From Viola odorata (taxonomy: Eukaryota; Streptophyta; Magnoliopsida; Malpighiales; Violaceae), in NCBI GenBank assembly GCA_963691705.1, contig OY829540.1, forward strand, positions 69,798,367 to 69,862,366: a stretch of DNA of 64,000 nt, read 5' to 3'. Positions 36,421 to 49,865 of the stretch are shown piece after piece (the first letter of the stretch is position 1; every line of letters starts with the position of its first letter). The translations under genes and the position numbers were made by a program. The notes under the pieces were generated by a model. The model made no database searches. It was not told the DNA's origin and saw nothing but the letters and a program-made list of their open reading frames with translations.

Positions 36421-37842
36421 TTTAAATAGAAGAAAGGGGAGGCGGAGGTGGTGTCTAGAAATATCGTTCGTTGGTAGAAGAGGCCGAAGCAAAGAGGAGA
36501 GACGAAGGGCTTTTGGAGTTTGGGATTTGAGGAGTTGATTGTAATTTTTAGAGCTAAAACAGGACTTAAAAATAAGGTATTTAATTTGTGGGGAGAGCTC
36601 TGGTCTGCGTTGCTTTGTGCTTCTAGAAAGATCCACTACCTTGTGGAATTTTGAAGATGTTTTGGTCTTTCTTATTTTATTCGTATATTTTCTAAGAAAA
36701 TTAAATCATTAATATTTTTTTTCCTCTTTATTATAGTATATTATATTATTTTTCATAATATTTTTAGATGAATCACTCAATAATTTAAACTAGACATTTT
36801 TTTATGAAAAAAATATATTAAGAAATTTATTTGATTATATTTATATATAAACAAAAAAGTACGATAATAAAAGAATTTTTTTCTTTTATTATTGAGATTG
36901 TCACTCATGTTTGATTTAATCTTTAAATATTGTGACTAGTACAATCCTTGTGTTGATAACATATACTCTAATTTAGTCCTTATGGTATTTTTTTAATCTA
37001 TTTACTCCACGTGTATAAATTTATGTTTAATTTAGTCAAACAATGATAGCTTTAATTTTCCTCTTCATAGAGTTCTCGCGGACACTATTAATGGTAATGC
37101 AAAACGTAATTCACCATTCTTTCGCTTTATTTATTGCGTATTTGAACAAAAAAGTTTGAAAAAGTTAAGTAGAACTTCGAATAAACAATTTATAATCAAA
37201 CTTTTAATAAAGTCAACGAAGTTAGGGCACCATAGAAGAGTAAGACATGGAGATTCAATTATCCTTCTCTTTTTAACTTTTCTTTCCATCGAGTGCCATT
37301 TTGCTCTAGCAACGAGCTCAATCTCGTAGCATCATTTTGCGGTTCATGCCCTAAAACTACAAAACTTCCTTCAATTAGACTTTAAAGTCTTTTAGCAATG
37401 AATTGAACCTTCGGTAAAAAATTACCACATGTCATTACTGTAAAGATTATATTAGCCACTAAATCATCACGAGGACCAAATTTAAAAAACATTACAGTAA
37501 GAGGGACCATTTCAACTTTCTAGGTCAATCAAACTTTGACTATATTCTAAATTTCCACTAACATCAACCGGTATGCAATGAAGTGTAGTGGGTTCAGATC
37601 TCTACGGCCCATGCTTATATTTTGAGAGTTGGGCCGTCTGGAAAAGCCCGTGTTCTGTAAAGTCAAACGGCGTCGATTTGTTAGAAGCGATTGGCGGGAA
37701 TCTCCTCCCCTCTCTTTTCTGTTTCCTCCCTACTAGGGTTCTTGATTTTCTAACTCACCTCCATTATGACTCACTTTCTCAGGATCCAAACAGAAAGGTG
37801 AAACATAAGTGTAAAAAAATAAAATTAAAAAACAAAAGACGA
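36421..37842. promoter_or_regulatory. Divergent promoter region between HSP70 and RTEL1
   Basis: About 1.4 kb separates the leaders of two divergently transcribed genes. The centre (36.7-37.1 kb) is very AT-rich. I did not find a clear inverted nGAAn heat-shock-element cluster by eye. The RTEL1 leader (37.6-37.84 kb) is pyrimidine-rich. Confidence 0.4.
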
Positions 37843-40800
37843 ATGCCGACGTACAAACTCCGAGGAATCGATGTCGATTTCCCGTTCGAAGCATACGACT
37901 GTCAGCTCATTTACATGGAGAAAGTCATCCAATCTCTCCAAGCAGTAAATCCCCACCATTTTACTCAATCCCCTTTTCACAAGTTTCAATTTTTTTTATT
38001 GTTGCTATAATCATCATTTGACAATTTTCTTTTTATTGGCTTGGTTCGGTGCCAGAGATGTAATGCATTGCTAGAGAGTCCAACGGGAACGGGGAAGACG
38101 TTGTGCTTACTGTGTGCCACATTGGCGTGGCGGAAAAGCTTGGGTGGATTCTCCACTGGTAAGCCCTTTGTTGGCAGAGATGGTGGCAGAGATGATGGCA
38201 GAGATGATAGAGATGGTGGCAGAGATGGTGGAAGATATGGAGGAGGAGAAACATCTGATGATGAAGGTTTAGGTAACGGTCTGCCTACCATTGTTTATAC
38301 TTCGCGTACGCATAGTCAGTTGCGTCAAGTGATTCAAGAATTGAAGCGGAGCACTTACAGGTCAGAGTCTTTATTCTCTTGTTTAAAGTTGCTGCTGCTT
38401 TTGGCATTTCGAATTTAGTGGAGTTAGTGTCATGATAAAGATAAAATAAGTAAAATGGTGTTTGCAACTCTAATTTTGTTACAGTTATAATGTTGTCTTG
38501 TCTCTTAGAAATTATAATCATAGGTTAAAGTTTTGATGGTAGTTTACACAATGTAGCGAAAGGAGGTTACACTGAGCCTTAGCAGTGGTCCGTGTAACAA
38601 TATGGAATATTACAATATTTAACTTATAGTCATTTGAGCATGGCCATTATGTTGTGTGAAGTAGGAGTGATCTGTTCAATTGTTATAAGCTGTAGGAGAG
38701 AGGGAGTACTAGAACAAACTAATGTAGTTAAGTTAAATGTCTAGATTAAGGCTTTATAAGTTACACTATTACCATTTTTCTTTTTATTTTAGGCTATACT
38801 ATTTACTTGTGCAGTTAAATTTTTGTGGTTACTGTAAGTGAGAGCAGTAGATGACGAAACAATTGCTTCTGCAATTATGCTACTGGTTAGCTAAAAGTCA
38901 CCACTGCCATATTGGACCGCTTTATAATAACTGGTTAGTGGAATCTAAAAAACTGTTAAGGTGGTTAATGAAATGAGAGGTAGCACAGTGAAATAATTGA
39001 AAAAAAAACTTTTCAGTTTCTGTTTTTGTTAAATATGGTTAGTTATGCCTTGCTTATATTAGTTAATGATTTGATGGAAAAAGAGGGCCAGTGTCTTTTC
39101 TCAAGTATCTTTCTGGAAAGTGTAATAGATCAAGATACCAGAGCCTATGGACTATGTCAAGTTTGATGATTTCTGTGGTTATTCACTTATTTTAGTTTAG
39201 AAATTGGAATTTGCTTGACTTTGACAAATATGCAGGCCTAAAATGGTGATATTAGGATCTCGGGAGCAGTTATGTATTCATGAGGAAGTCAGCTTACTTC
39301 ATGGAAAAGCACAGAATAATGCTTGCCATTATGTTCGTAAAACGAAGGAAAAAAACCGATGCACTCATTTATCCCGTGTTACTGGTAATTTGACAGCACT
39401 CCCATGGCATATCCTTGAATGTGTCTATATATGTTTATTGCTAATGTAATAGCATTATTATGGGTATTTGTTATTGACTTTGAGCTTTAACAATTATGTG
39501 CTTTCTGACACTTTGCAAGAACTCAAATTATTTTGAAATTTTTGGTACTGCGGACTGAAGCTGTTATGCCATATCATTCATTCTGCAGTGTTTGCAATAC
39601 TTGTCATGCCTTTTCTTTCTGAACACATTTTTACTGGCATTTACCTCCAAGCGCACTGCTAGTCACTTGCCTTATTATAGAGCATAAACTGTTTGTGCTC
39701 TGTATGAGACATCAAACCTTCACTCTTTTTACTCACCTATGCTTCAAATATCGCATTGAAATAATCCCCCCTTGATTTGTCCTAACCTAACCTGCTAGTT
39801 CCTGATATGTAAACTTTGATTTATTTATTAATGCTCTACTTAAGCCACCATGCTTTTGTGCTCTCCACCTGTCTTTCATGAATGCAAACATGCCTACCCT
39901 CCTAGCAGTGTAAAACTTTGGTGAATGCATAATAATATAGGGTACAAGCTTTGTGTTCCTTTTCCCAAATGAAAGGTTGGACACTGTTATTTTTCTTTTG
40001 GAATCTTATGGACTGGGATTTGATGATGCTGATTTTAGGCTATCACTCTGTTGAGGAATTTGCTCTTTAGGAATTTCAATAAATGGTTGGAAGCTTATAT
40101 GATACATAGTTTGAGCAATTGTCTTCAGTATTCTGTTTACTAGTATAATAATTACTTTAAGCAAATCTGACTTCTGACTCTTTCCTAGATTACCTGACGA
40201 AGAATCCCCATGTTGGAGATGAACCTGTTGACATAGAGGATTTGGTTAAGATTGGGAAAACGTTTGGCCCGTATGTACTGTAACTTGCTTTCCAGCTATA
40301 ATGATATTTTTTGTGTTTTAGATGTCATTTTCCATTTCTGGTATTGTGACTAAACAAACCTGTCAAAATTTGTAGGTGCCCTTACTACATATCAAGAGAG
40401 CTCCACAAAGTTGTTGATATTGTATTTGCACCTTATAATTATCTCATTGAGCGTGGCTCTAGAAAATCTCTGAAAATTAATTGGAACAACAGTATACTGA
40501 TATTTGATGAAGCTCACAATCTGGTAAGTGAAAAACTGTTGAAATCTGTAGACAGGCAATTTACATTTTCTTGTAAACTTTTGCTGGTTTTCAATTGTTT
40601 CATCTCATCACAGAAAATAAGATGTTTTCTAGTTATTGTATTTGATGTAATGAGTGTTTATTCACATAGTGAAAACAATGCAGGAGAGCTTGTGTGCAGA
40701 TGCAGCCTCTTTTGACTTGTCTTCTGGGCTTCTTACGGCTTGCATCTCTGAAGCAAAATCTTGTATTGACCTTTCTGTGGCAAGGATGAAAGAATCAAAT

Positions 40801-43800
40801 GATAAATCACAGAATCCAGATAATTTTGCCATTCTAAGAGGTACTTGTCTGATTTTGGTTTTATTACTATATCAGTTCAAGCATACATCTGGAAGTACTT
40901 TGTCTGTGAATTATTGTCATCTTAGTTCTACCTTATATGGTCATACTTCTTCGGAGCTAATTATGCAACTCTTGCAGCACTTCTTTTGAAGCTTGAGAAG
41001 CGAATTGCTGAAGTGCCCATTGAATCCAGGGAATTGGGATTCACTAAGCCTGGTCCTTACATTTATGAACTTCTTGCTGATCTTAATATTACGCATGACA
41101 GTGCAACTAAGCTCATTGATACACTTGAGGAAGCTGCTCTGCTTCTCGAGGAAGGCAGTCAAAACAAGTCAAAAGACACTGGTTGCAGACTGGAAAGCAT
41201 TAGAGACATCCTTAGTCTAATCTTCAGAGGAAAAGACAATGCCCATGCCGATTTCTATCGGGTGAGATTGTAATTTTATAATTTAATCAAAGAATCATGT
41301 GGGTGTACTGTGGCAGTATCACTGTCCATTTTCTTTTCAAAATTGTTTTTTTAATTTGTTCTGAATTTAACCCCTCTGGTCATTTTAGGTTCATGTGCAG
41401 CAAAGTGAGACAAATGCTACAGATGTCATAAAAGGTAACTTGGTTTCAATTATGCTGATGTCTTGGCCATGATCTCATCCTTCTGAGCTCTCTGAACCCT
41501 GATACTCCCAACAAATTGTAAATACCAGTTTTCAACTCAGTGAGTGTAAAATCAAATCTGTTACTTTTCTGATTCACATTGATTAGTACAACAATTATTT
41601 CCCTGTGAATATTGCCAAGCAATAACCAGTACAGGCTACCTCTTGTAAGAACTCACATTGCATATCTCAGCTATAGATTATCTTGCTGAACCACTGATTG
41701 ACTTGACGTAAGGTAGGATTAATGGTATTGATGGCAGCAGATTCAGGAGTAGTTCAATACTGGTAGCATTTTGCTCTGGATTATGGTGTAGCATAGGTAG
41801 TAATTGGTAGTGGAGTTGGTGGTTGCCAAAAATATGTGAACACTATTATAGAAAAGTTCATCTAGTTCATATTTATTTTGGGCTGCATAACATGTTAGTG
41901 ACTTCATGTGTATTTTAATTAGAAAGAGGAAAAAGAGAGAGAGAATGTTCCAGAGGATTTTGTATTGAGCATGCTTCTTGAGAGGCATTTTTCATTTTTG
42001 TTAGACTAATATGAAGAAGAATAAAGAGGTAGGCACCTTTTTCCTTCCTCCTCTTGATTGCAAGAGATGGTAAATTGGAAATTGGTTGGAAGCTTGCTTT
42101 TTCTCCATCATACTTAGCATAAAGTACTATAGCAAGGTTTTATCTGGGCAGATATTTAGGCTTTTAAGATCAAATGTCTGCCTAAACAAATACTTGTTCC
42201 ATAACTCCTTTTGGAGTTGGCACTGCACATTTGACTGGGGTTTGAGAGCTTTTAGCTTTCATGATGTGTGGATGCTGATTATAAAAGTTGTATGATCCTT
42301 AAAAGTTATGCTCAATGATTTCTTGCTTCTATGCCGAGTATGTTATTTTTCATTATGGCTGCTTACCGTGTGGAGATGCATTTTCTTGTGCTAGACCAGT
42401 GTACTGGTTTTGTTGAAGTATACCTCCCCCTGCATATTTTATGCGCCCACTCTTTTAATTGTGCAGGTAAGCCTTCTAGGACTCTCAGCTGGTGGTGTTT
42501 TAATCCAGGAATTGCCATGGAAGGGTTCTCTCGGATGGGTGTTGGCTCTATCATTTTGACATCTGGAACATTATCTCCCTTAGATACATTTGCACAAGAG
42601 TTGAAATTGTAATTCTCTTTTTGTAGATTACTATACTTTAGGATACTGTGAGTGTGTTTAGAAATTGCTAACTTGATAATTTTGGTCAATCACTACAGAA
42701 ATTTTCCTATTCGGTTGGAAAACCCTCATGTGATATCCTCAAATCAAATATGGGCTGGTGTCGTATCTGTTGGCCCATCAGGTCGCTCGTTCAACTCATC
42801 ATACAGAAATCGGGATTCTCTAGAATACAAACAAGAGCTTGGGAATGCTATTGGTATGTAAGACGAGTTCTATACTGGAGTTATCTGTAATGTCATCATT
42901 GATGAGTATTTCAGTGATTGATGCTTGGTGCATTTCGTGATGATGCTGCAGTCAATTTTGCTCGACTTGTACCTGACGGACTGCTAGTATTCTTTCCGTC
43001 TTACTATCTCCTGGACCAATGCATTGGATCCTGGAAGAATATGGTGAGGCGTGAACTCAAGAAAGTCCACACTATCTGTTTACCTCTGTCTCCGGTAATG
43101 TTATCTGTATTGATCTGTTTTGCTGCAGCATCAAGCTAATTCAACGTCAATTTGGGAAAGAATCTGCAAACATAAGAAACCTGTCATAGAACCCAGACAG
43201 TCTTCCCTGTTTCCGTCGGCGATTGAGGTAAGTAATGCAGGCTTCAAAGTTTGATTCACATGCTTATTTACTGTCAGCACTTGAACATATTTTTTTTAGT
43301 ACATATAAACATCAATGTACCTTCCAGGATTACATGACCAAGCTGAAAGACACCTCCACTTCTGGCGCTGTATTTTTTGCTGTGTGTCGTGGCAAGGTAT
43401 GCCAATTTCCAGTCTCTTGGAAAACTCTTCTAATTTGTTTTCTGGCAAGCTTTTGTTAGCTAGTTGGCTCATGATAAGTGGAAAATTCTTCCCTGAATTT
43501 TTTACTTTTTACCGTAGAGGCTTCTAGGATCAGAACTGCTAATTTTATGGATCGTCTCCCAGTCATGCTTTTACATGCTTGACCAGCTTTTGGAACTACG
43601 TCTGTGTCTTATCAATCATTCCTCAACAGCCTCATAATTTGTAAAATGGACAAGGATTAAACAAGCAAAAAATCATACCATCTAATTGTACATGGCTTTG
43701 AAAATCTTTCACTTTTTGGATGTAAATTAGTATCTGAAGCAAGTTTCGGTAATATGTGCTTCTAGCCTCCTGTAAGAGTCTGTGTAGCATCAACCAATAA

Positions 43801-46800
43801 AGTGGAGTAGAAAATGAAGTTAGAAAAGCACACAGATTATCCCTTAAGAAATTTTGCAATGTTGTTCTATCCGAGTGTGCTGAATTACAAAAAATATACA
43901 CGGCATAGCAAACTACCATGTACCGTGTTCATGACCAGCAAACATATGCTGACCTGTTTTGCATGATATGTTCAAATACTTTGCATATGTTAACAGTATT
44001 TCCAGTCCATACATGTTACTTTTTAACTATATATGTTTGCTAGAATATCTGCTTTTTCCAGTGTACTTATTTACCATGGTCTTACCATTTTAAACTTGTC
44101 AGGTGAGTGAAGGTTTAGATTTTGCTGATCATGCTGGAAGAGCTGTAGTGATCACCGGTATGCCTTTCGCTATGAGGACTGATCCTAAGGTGTGTAACTT
44201 ACCTTCATTGTAAATTGTTCATCAAGGTTCACTTTTCTTTATTTCAGAAATCCTTATTGGTTCTTTATGTATTTCCTTCGTGACTTGTGAGTCAGGTCCA
44301 TAAAATAATATATCCATGCCACCCCCCTCCCCAAATGGAAACCGTTTGGGATTGAAGCTTTCTCAATTCCACACTCTACCTTGTGCTGATCTAAATATCA
44401 GTTAAATATGGGTGGCAGGATTGAAACTTCTGATCGCTTGATTACCAAGGGTTTGATACCATCTCAAGAACCCATGCATGCAAAGCCATCACCAAATGAG
44501 GATCAGGAGGAATAGTATTCAATTAGTTCACTAACGAGATGGATGACTTTTTGTGCTAGGTTTCTTTTCCCATCATTGCCTTCAATAGTTACTGTGCGTA
44601 ATCTGGATGTCATATTTTCTGAGAATAGCTCATTGTGCATAAATTATGCTTATAATAATAGTGTTATTGTCAGATGCTAGTTTTACTTTTCTGCACCCAT
44701 TTTTTTTTCTCTTCTATAAACTGAATTTCAATAATTTTGTGGTTCTCATCTTTGCCTGTAATTCTCTATCCAAATATGTCAGCATTATGTTTCAATGTCA
44801 TGTTTCATTCAATGTTGTGATACATTTCTGCGTGTGAATTAGTTTCTATTGTAATAGGAGTAGTAATTTGCAGGGATTGATACTTGCTGTGTCCCTGTCA
44901 GACTTTAGGTGTGAATGTTGTTTGGATGTACATTTATAACTGCTGATTAGATTGAACTTTCCTCTACACATGTTGCCTTGTATTTTCAATATCAGGTTCG
45001 TCTGAAGCGTGAGTACTTGGATCAACATGCATTCTCACCTACAGGTGGATGCAAGGTAATGTAAATATTGCATCATGTAAGCTTTTTGTTTTGTTTTGTT
45101 TTGATAATGTAATTACTAATATTGATGACAGTTCTCCTACTAATGTTGAAGTTGCAGATTTTAAGTGGAGAAGACTGGTATACTCAACAAGCTTCACGAG
45201 CTGTGAATCAGGCTGTAGGACGTGTAATTCGTCATAGGCATGATTATGGAGCAATTATTTTTTGTGATGAAAGGTTTTCTTCAATAAACTTATGCCAGTT
45301 TTATTTTGAACTTCACATTTGCACACATGTCCAAACTTGAAGCATTTCTTACAATATTTAATGGAACCAGTATCATTTATATGAATTGAATTGTTATCAA
45401 CATTGTAGTTGACATTAAGTTGAATAGGACTTCATGGTAACCTGAAAGAAATGGCTTAATTATTATGAATTGGCCACTGTAAATGCATTTTCCTCATTTG
45501 GTTTGGTTTTATATCATCGTATTTCTTAGGTTTATGTTGCTCTTGCTTGTTTTTCGTTGTTATTGACAGGTTCGCTTATCCAAGTCACCTGTCGCAGATA
45601 TCTCTCTGGATACAACCTTATATGAAGGTACCTTTCGGTCTACAAAGCTTTTATATTCACTCATTTTTTACTTTTCAAATGAATTAATGCTTTAGATGTA
45701 CTCATATCTTACATCTTCTTATCCCTTTTCAGTGTCATTCTAAATTTGGGGATGTGATTTTCACGTTGAGTCGTTTCTTCCGAGATGTTGGAAAATTAAG
45801 GTCAATGCAAAGCAAAGACATGGGTAAAGTATCTTCTCCTATAGTCCTATGGTTTTCCATAATATTTAGCAGTGTAAAAATCTCCAGGGATTCCTCATTC
45901 TTTTATTATGAAGCAACAATAACTCCTGTACGTCAGGAAAAGTATCACTAGTTTTCTGGAAAGATGCCTCAGTATTAGTATGGCATATTGTCCAGGCTTT
46001 GTTGTCCAATTTGTTCTTTAGAGGGAATAACGTTTCCTGCAGCTCTTCGTTAATTTTTTTCTGCAGAAAATACCAATGAGGTTACGACCACACAACCCGT
46101 GGACAGATACCTGGATAGTTTTGTTAATAGTGTAAGTCAGTGATGGATTTCTGTTCGTGCTCAGTAATTCAGTTGAGGAACATTTTTTATATTCTTTTTG
46201 CAATAAACATCTGCAGAGTGTACCAACGGATCAGGGTTCCACTGGGGGTTCATTATCTTCTCTACTTGAAGGAAACAGAGGCAAGATATCAAGGCAATTG
46301 AAGGATGTTCTTCCTGCTAATCGCTCATCTCTTACTCCTGTGAAGGATGTCAAACTAAACTTTTCAAGTAGTCTGATCACTAGTGACAAAAAGATGCTAA
46401 TTCCAGGGAAGAGCAATGTACAGTGTCAAAGTCATGAGATAGTTGATTTGACTAGTGAATCATCATTGGTAGGATGCTCTGCTAAGAAGCGTAAAGTGTT
46501 TAATCCAGTTTCTTTAACAGTGGGAAATGAAAATTCTACCAAGCATGCGTCCAGTGCCGAGAGGTCAGAGTCCAATACCATTTGTTGTTTGGTGAAACAA
46601 GAGAAACCACAGATTTCTGATAATGCAATCAGGCTAAACTGTGATCAAGCTACCTCAGCATCAGAAAAGGGGAAGAGTGTAGTTGCCACCCAAAAGAACA
46701 AAGGTGTTCAGCCTGCTCCTGTAACGTGTGGTGATGAGGAAGCAAGAGGATCAGCATTTTTGACACAGGTGAAATGGTTTTTAGAAATGAATAACTCACT

Positions 46801-48549
46801 TGAACTAGAATCTTCTTTCATTTTGAATAGGAAATATAAAAAAAGGAACTAGTACTTGGGCAGCTTCTAACTGAACTAAAAAGTTTTGCATTTGTACAAA
46901 CAAAACAACTTAATGTGTGCTGTGGTGGGTGCTTCATACACTATGTTTTGTTTGTTATTTTGGGTAATCCATTTGATCCCTCTTTTTACATTTTCCTCAT
47001 AACCATGATTTTCCATGTATTCTTATATTTGTATTTCAAAACTGGTTCTAGTGATTAACTTTCTATCCAAACTGTCATTTGCTTTGCTAGCACTTAAACG
47101 ATCTACTTTCAGTAATGCCTAATTTCCAGTGTTTTGGCCTTACAGGTCAAGGAGAAACTTAGTGCTACAGAATATAAGGAATTTGTAGAGTTTATGAAGG
47201 CACTGAAATCCAAGGCGATCAAGATAGGCCAAGTTCTACAATCCATTGTGAGATTGTTTTCTGGACCAGAGAGGCTTCCTCTCCTTAGAAGGTATGTTAT
47301 ACACAAAACGTTTTCCAACTTTCCTTGTGGATGGAAATTCTTTGAAGACTTAAATTTTATTACATTCCTGCGATTTACTGTTATGATGTTATTGCTGTAT
47401 GGCCATCATCATGGCATCTCAAGGTTTTATCTGTGTGGTTAGTAATGCAACTATTAGAGCTTCATGTTGCTATATCCAGTCATCTTGAGCCACTGTCATG
47501 TCTGGGCATTTGCATCTATACCATTATTTATCACTTACATTTATCAAAGTGAGTACTGATTTGTTAGACATGGATTGTGCACTTCTTGGTTATACTTGTG
47601 CGCTCCAAGATGCAATGCCTTTTTTTAATGTGCTTTACACTTGTTGGATCAAGTTCTTTTGTTTCTTAAAATGCTTAGCAAGATGCTTCTCGACTGTTGC
47701 TGGTCTCCAAGATGTGCTGTATCACAGAAACATAGCTTCTTTCAACTATCTCATGATTTAGCAGAACTTTTTTTTTCTAGCCATTTTGTCAAATGATACA
47801 TTGATACTTGAATTTCCTGAAGTCTACTTCATTCCTTTCTGATTAACAATTGAAATCTTTTGTTTTTCATCTTGATGAGAAATAAATTTCATTAATGGCA
47901 TGTAACGCAAGCTACAAATCTGGAGAATAAGCCAAGCAAGTCTCTTCTGACTATGTTCTGATGAAAGCTAGAAGTATTCCTATTATCAGTTTCATTTGCT
48001 TGAAAGGAATTAGATTGCACACAAACTGATGGATTGTCTATATATTGTACAGTGATTTAGACTTGACCAATACAAGTCCATCATACTTATATGGGTACAT
48101 ACTAGACATGATCGTTGCCTCAGTAATGCCATTTACAATGCAGTATTTGACTTTCATGTGTACATGAATCATCTTCTTCCAGCTAGTCTTAGTAAATTGT
48201 GTTGCTATGAGCTAGTCGTTGGTCAAAAAAGCTACCAGTTTCATGTGCTTTATGAATGACCTTACCCACATCTCTTACGATTTTGAAAGCAATTCATATT
48301 TTTTTTCACCATTTCGGAGTTGCCAGGTATCGCGGAGATTGTTGTGAAATATGTTTATAACTAGGAAAACATTTTAACTGGAAGAAAGCTCTTGAGGCAC
48401 CGCATTAATGCTGAAGTTTACTGACATGACAGATTCTTTCTCTTGGCATAACCTCTCTCCTGTTCATTGTCAGCAGGTTCAAGGACTTTGTTCCCGCAAA
48501 GCATCAATCTCTATATGAGCATTACCTTGAAGCAAATGGCACTGAATAA
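37843..48549 (+). CDS. RTEL1: Regulator of telomere elongation helicase 1
   Basis: 22 exons: 37843-37944, 38056-38360, 39236-39384, 40189-40270, 40376-40523, 40684-40840, 40978-41261, 41389-41434, 42467-42608, 42699-42853, 42952-43043, 43129-43227, 43328-43396, 44103-44189, 44996-45055, 45158-45273, 45570-45627, 45733-45823, 46067-46131, 46217-46768, 47146-47291, 48477-48549. They join to 3078 nt, 1025 aa (Arabidopsis RTEL1 about 1040). This is an XPD-like superfamily-2 5'-3' DNA helicase: Walker [10 protein letters not shown] (residues 41-49), motif Ia YTSRTHSQL, four iron-sulphur cysteines (REQLC, NNAC, NRC, GPCPYY), DEAH box (LIFDEAHNL), [23 protein letters not shown] and [14 protein letters not shown]. 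The C-terminus keeps the plant block [20 protein letters not shown]; no RING is seen. It unwinds D-loops and G-quadruplexes, restraining recombination and protecting telomeres. Confidence 0.95.
38166..38262 (+). repeat. Imperfect GGCAGAGATGAT repeat coding Arg-Asp-Gly units in RTEL1
   Basis: Tandem 9-12-base units inside RTEL1 exon 2 encode a low-complexity stretch ([20 protein letters not shown]). It lies between Walker A and motif Ia, where Arabidopsis RTEL1 has a different Ser/Gly-rich loop, so it is probably a disordered surface loop that has expanded. Confidence 0.8.
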
Positions 48550-49865
48550 TCAAGAGTGAGGGATTTTGTTCCTGTAATTATATCCATTATGCAAAGTAAG
48601 TTTTATCCCTGGTGCCATATTTTTTATTTTTTATTTTTTTGCTATTAGTCTTTAGAACTAGTGTATGGTGTATGATTTAGTTTCTAGGTTGATTGTGTTA
48701 TTGCATCTAAGAGATTGAAAAACTAGAAGTTGGATACTTAAGTGATAGAAATGATGGAGCTACAACTACCATAGAATTTCTAGATAAAGTCCATTTGAAT
48801 GAATTCAAATATAGTTTTTTTCCAACAAGAATCGTGCTTGGTTTTATTGCTCGACAAGAATTTGGTAAAGTATAGAAGTTAGAACTATAGATGGCGTTGC
48901 TTATTCCTGCTGTTCTGTTTTTTGCTGTAGTTAAAAGTGCATTGATTTCCTACACGCAGGAGCTCATTGGCGGTCTATAGGATCAGAAAACCATTTCCCA
49001 TCTGGCGTAAAGAAAAGAAGAGGGTTTCGCTATAAGTTGGTAGCTTCTAACTGGGATTACTTCGAGATGTCTGAGCCGAAGTTGACTTTGGTGACAGATT
49101 GCTCAAGAACAAAGCTGTGATCATGAGATCAATATCCTGGTTTGCATAGTACATCATTTTTTGGCTACTGCTTATTAAAGGCAAGTAGTCACAATCCTTT
49201 GCTATGAAATGAATCTGCAGTCATGTAAATGTTCTAAAAAAGTATAGAGGAAGAAAGGAAACTTGGATGCATAGAAAAGAACTAGCGTCTGTAGAATTTC
49301 AAGTTGGAACTTGTGGAAAAGGAAGATAATGTTTGCTAATTAAATTGCATTTTGTTTTTCATTATCAGTGCTCTTACTTCTATGATTGTCTCTCCATATT
49401 TTGGCAGAGATTAGTATGATTGCAAGTTTGGTTTCGTCCATGTGCAATTAACAATTTACCTCATGACTTCTTTTTCCCCGCTAAACTGTGTAAATTTTAT
49501 GCGCTAAACCTAGAATTGACATAGAAATAGATAAACTTTAGAAAAATTATAAGCCGATTTCATATCTACTAAGATTGACCATTCTAGACAAACCGTAAGG
49601 AGTTATGATCCCACTACGGGAATAAATTCTAGGTTTATATATGATATAAAATTAGATATGCATGCGCGCATACTCACCATAAACCAGTAGAAGAATACAA
49701 ATCATAAATTAACGCACAATCTAGGCATATTGCACGCGAGACTTATCCAAATAAAGCCAGAAACACATTCTAACCCTACGTAAATATCTTGATCTTGCAC
49801 CGCCACATCAATTTATTCATTCATCCATTAATTCAAAAAGAAAGAAACATACAAAAACCAGAACC
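48550..49865. other. RTEL1 3' UTR and convergent flank with OFP
   Basis: A further acceptor (cacgcag) at about 48960 suggests a spliced 3' UTR of RTEL1. The remainder, up to the OFP stop, contains no supported coding feature. Confidence 0.4.

Noticed and set aside
38041..38254. Minus-strand Ser/Pro- and His/Leu-rich ORFs opposite RTEL1 exon 2
   Set aside because: They are antisense shadows of the GGCAGAGAT coding repeat.
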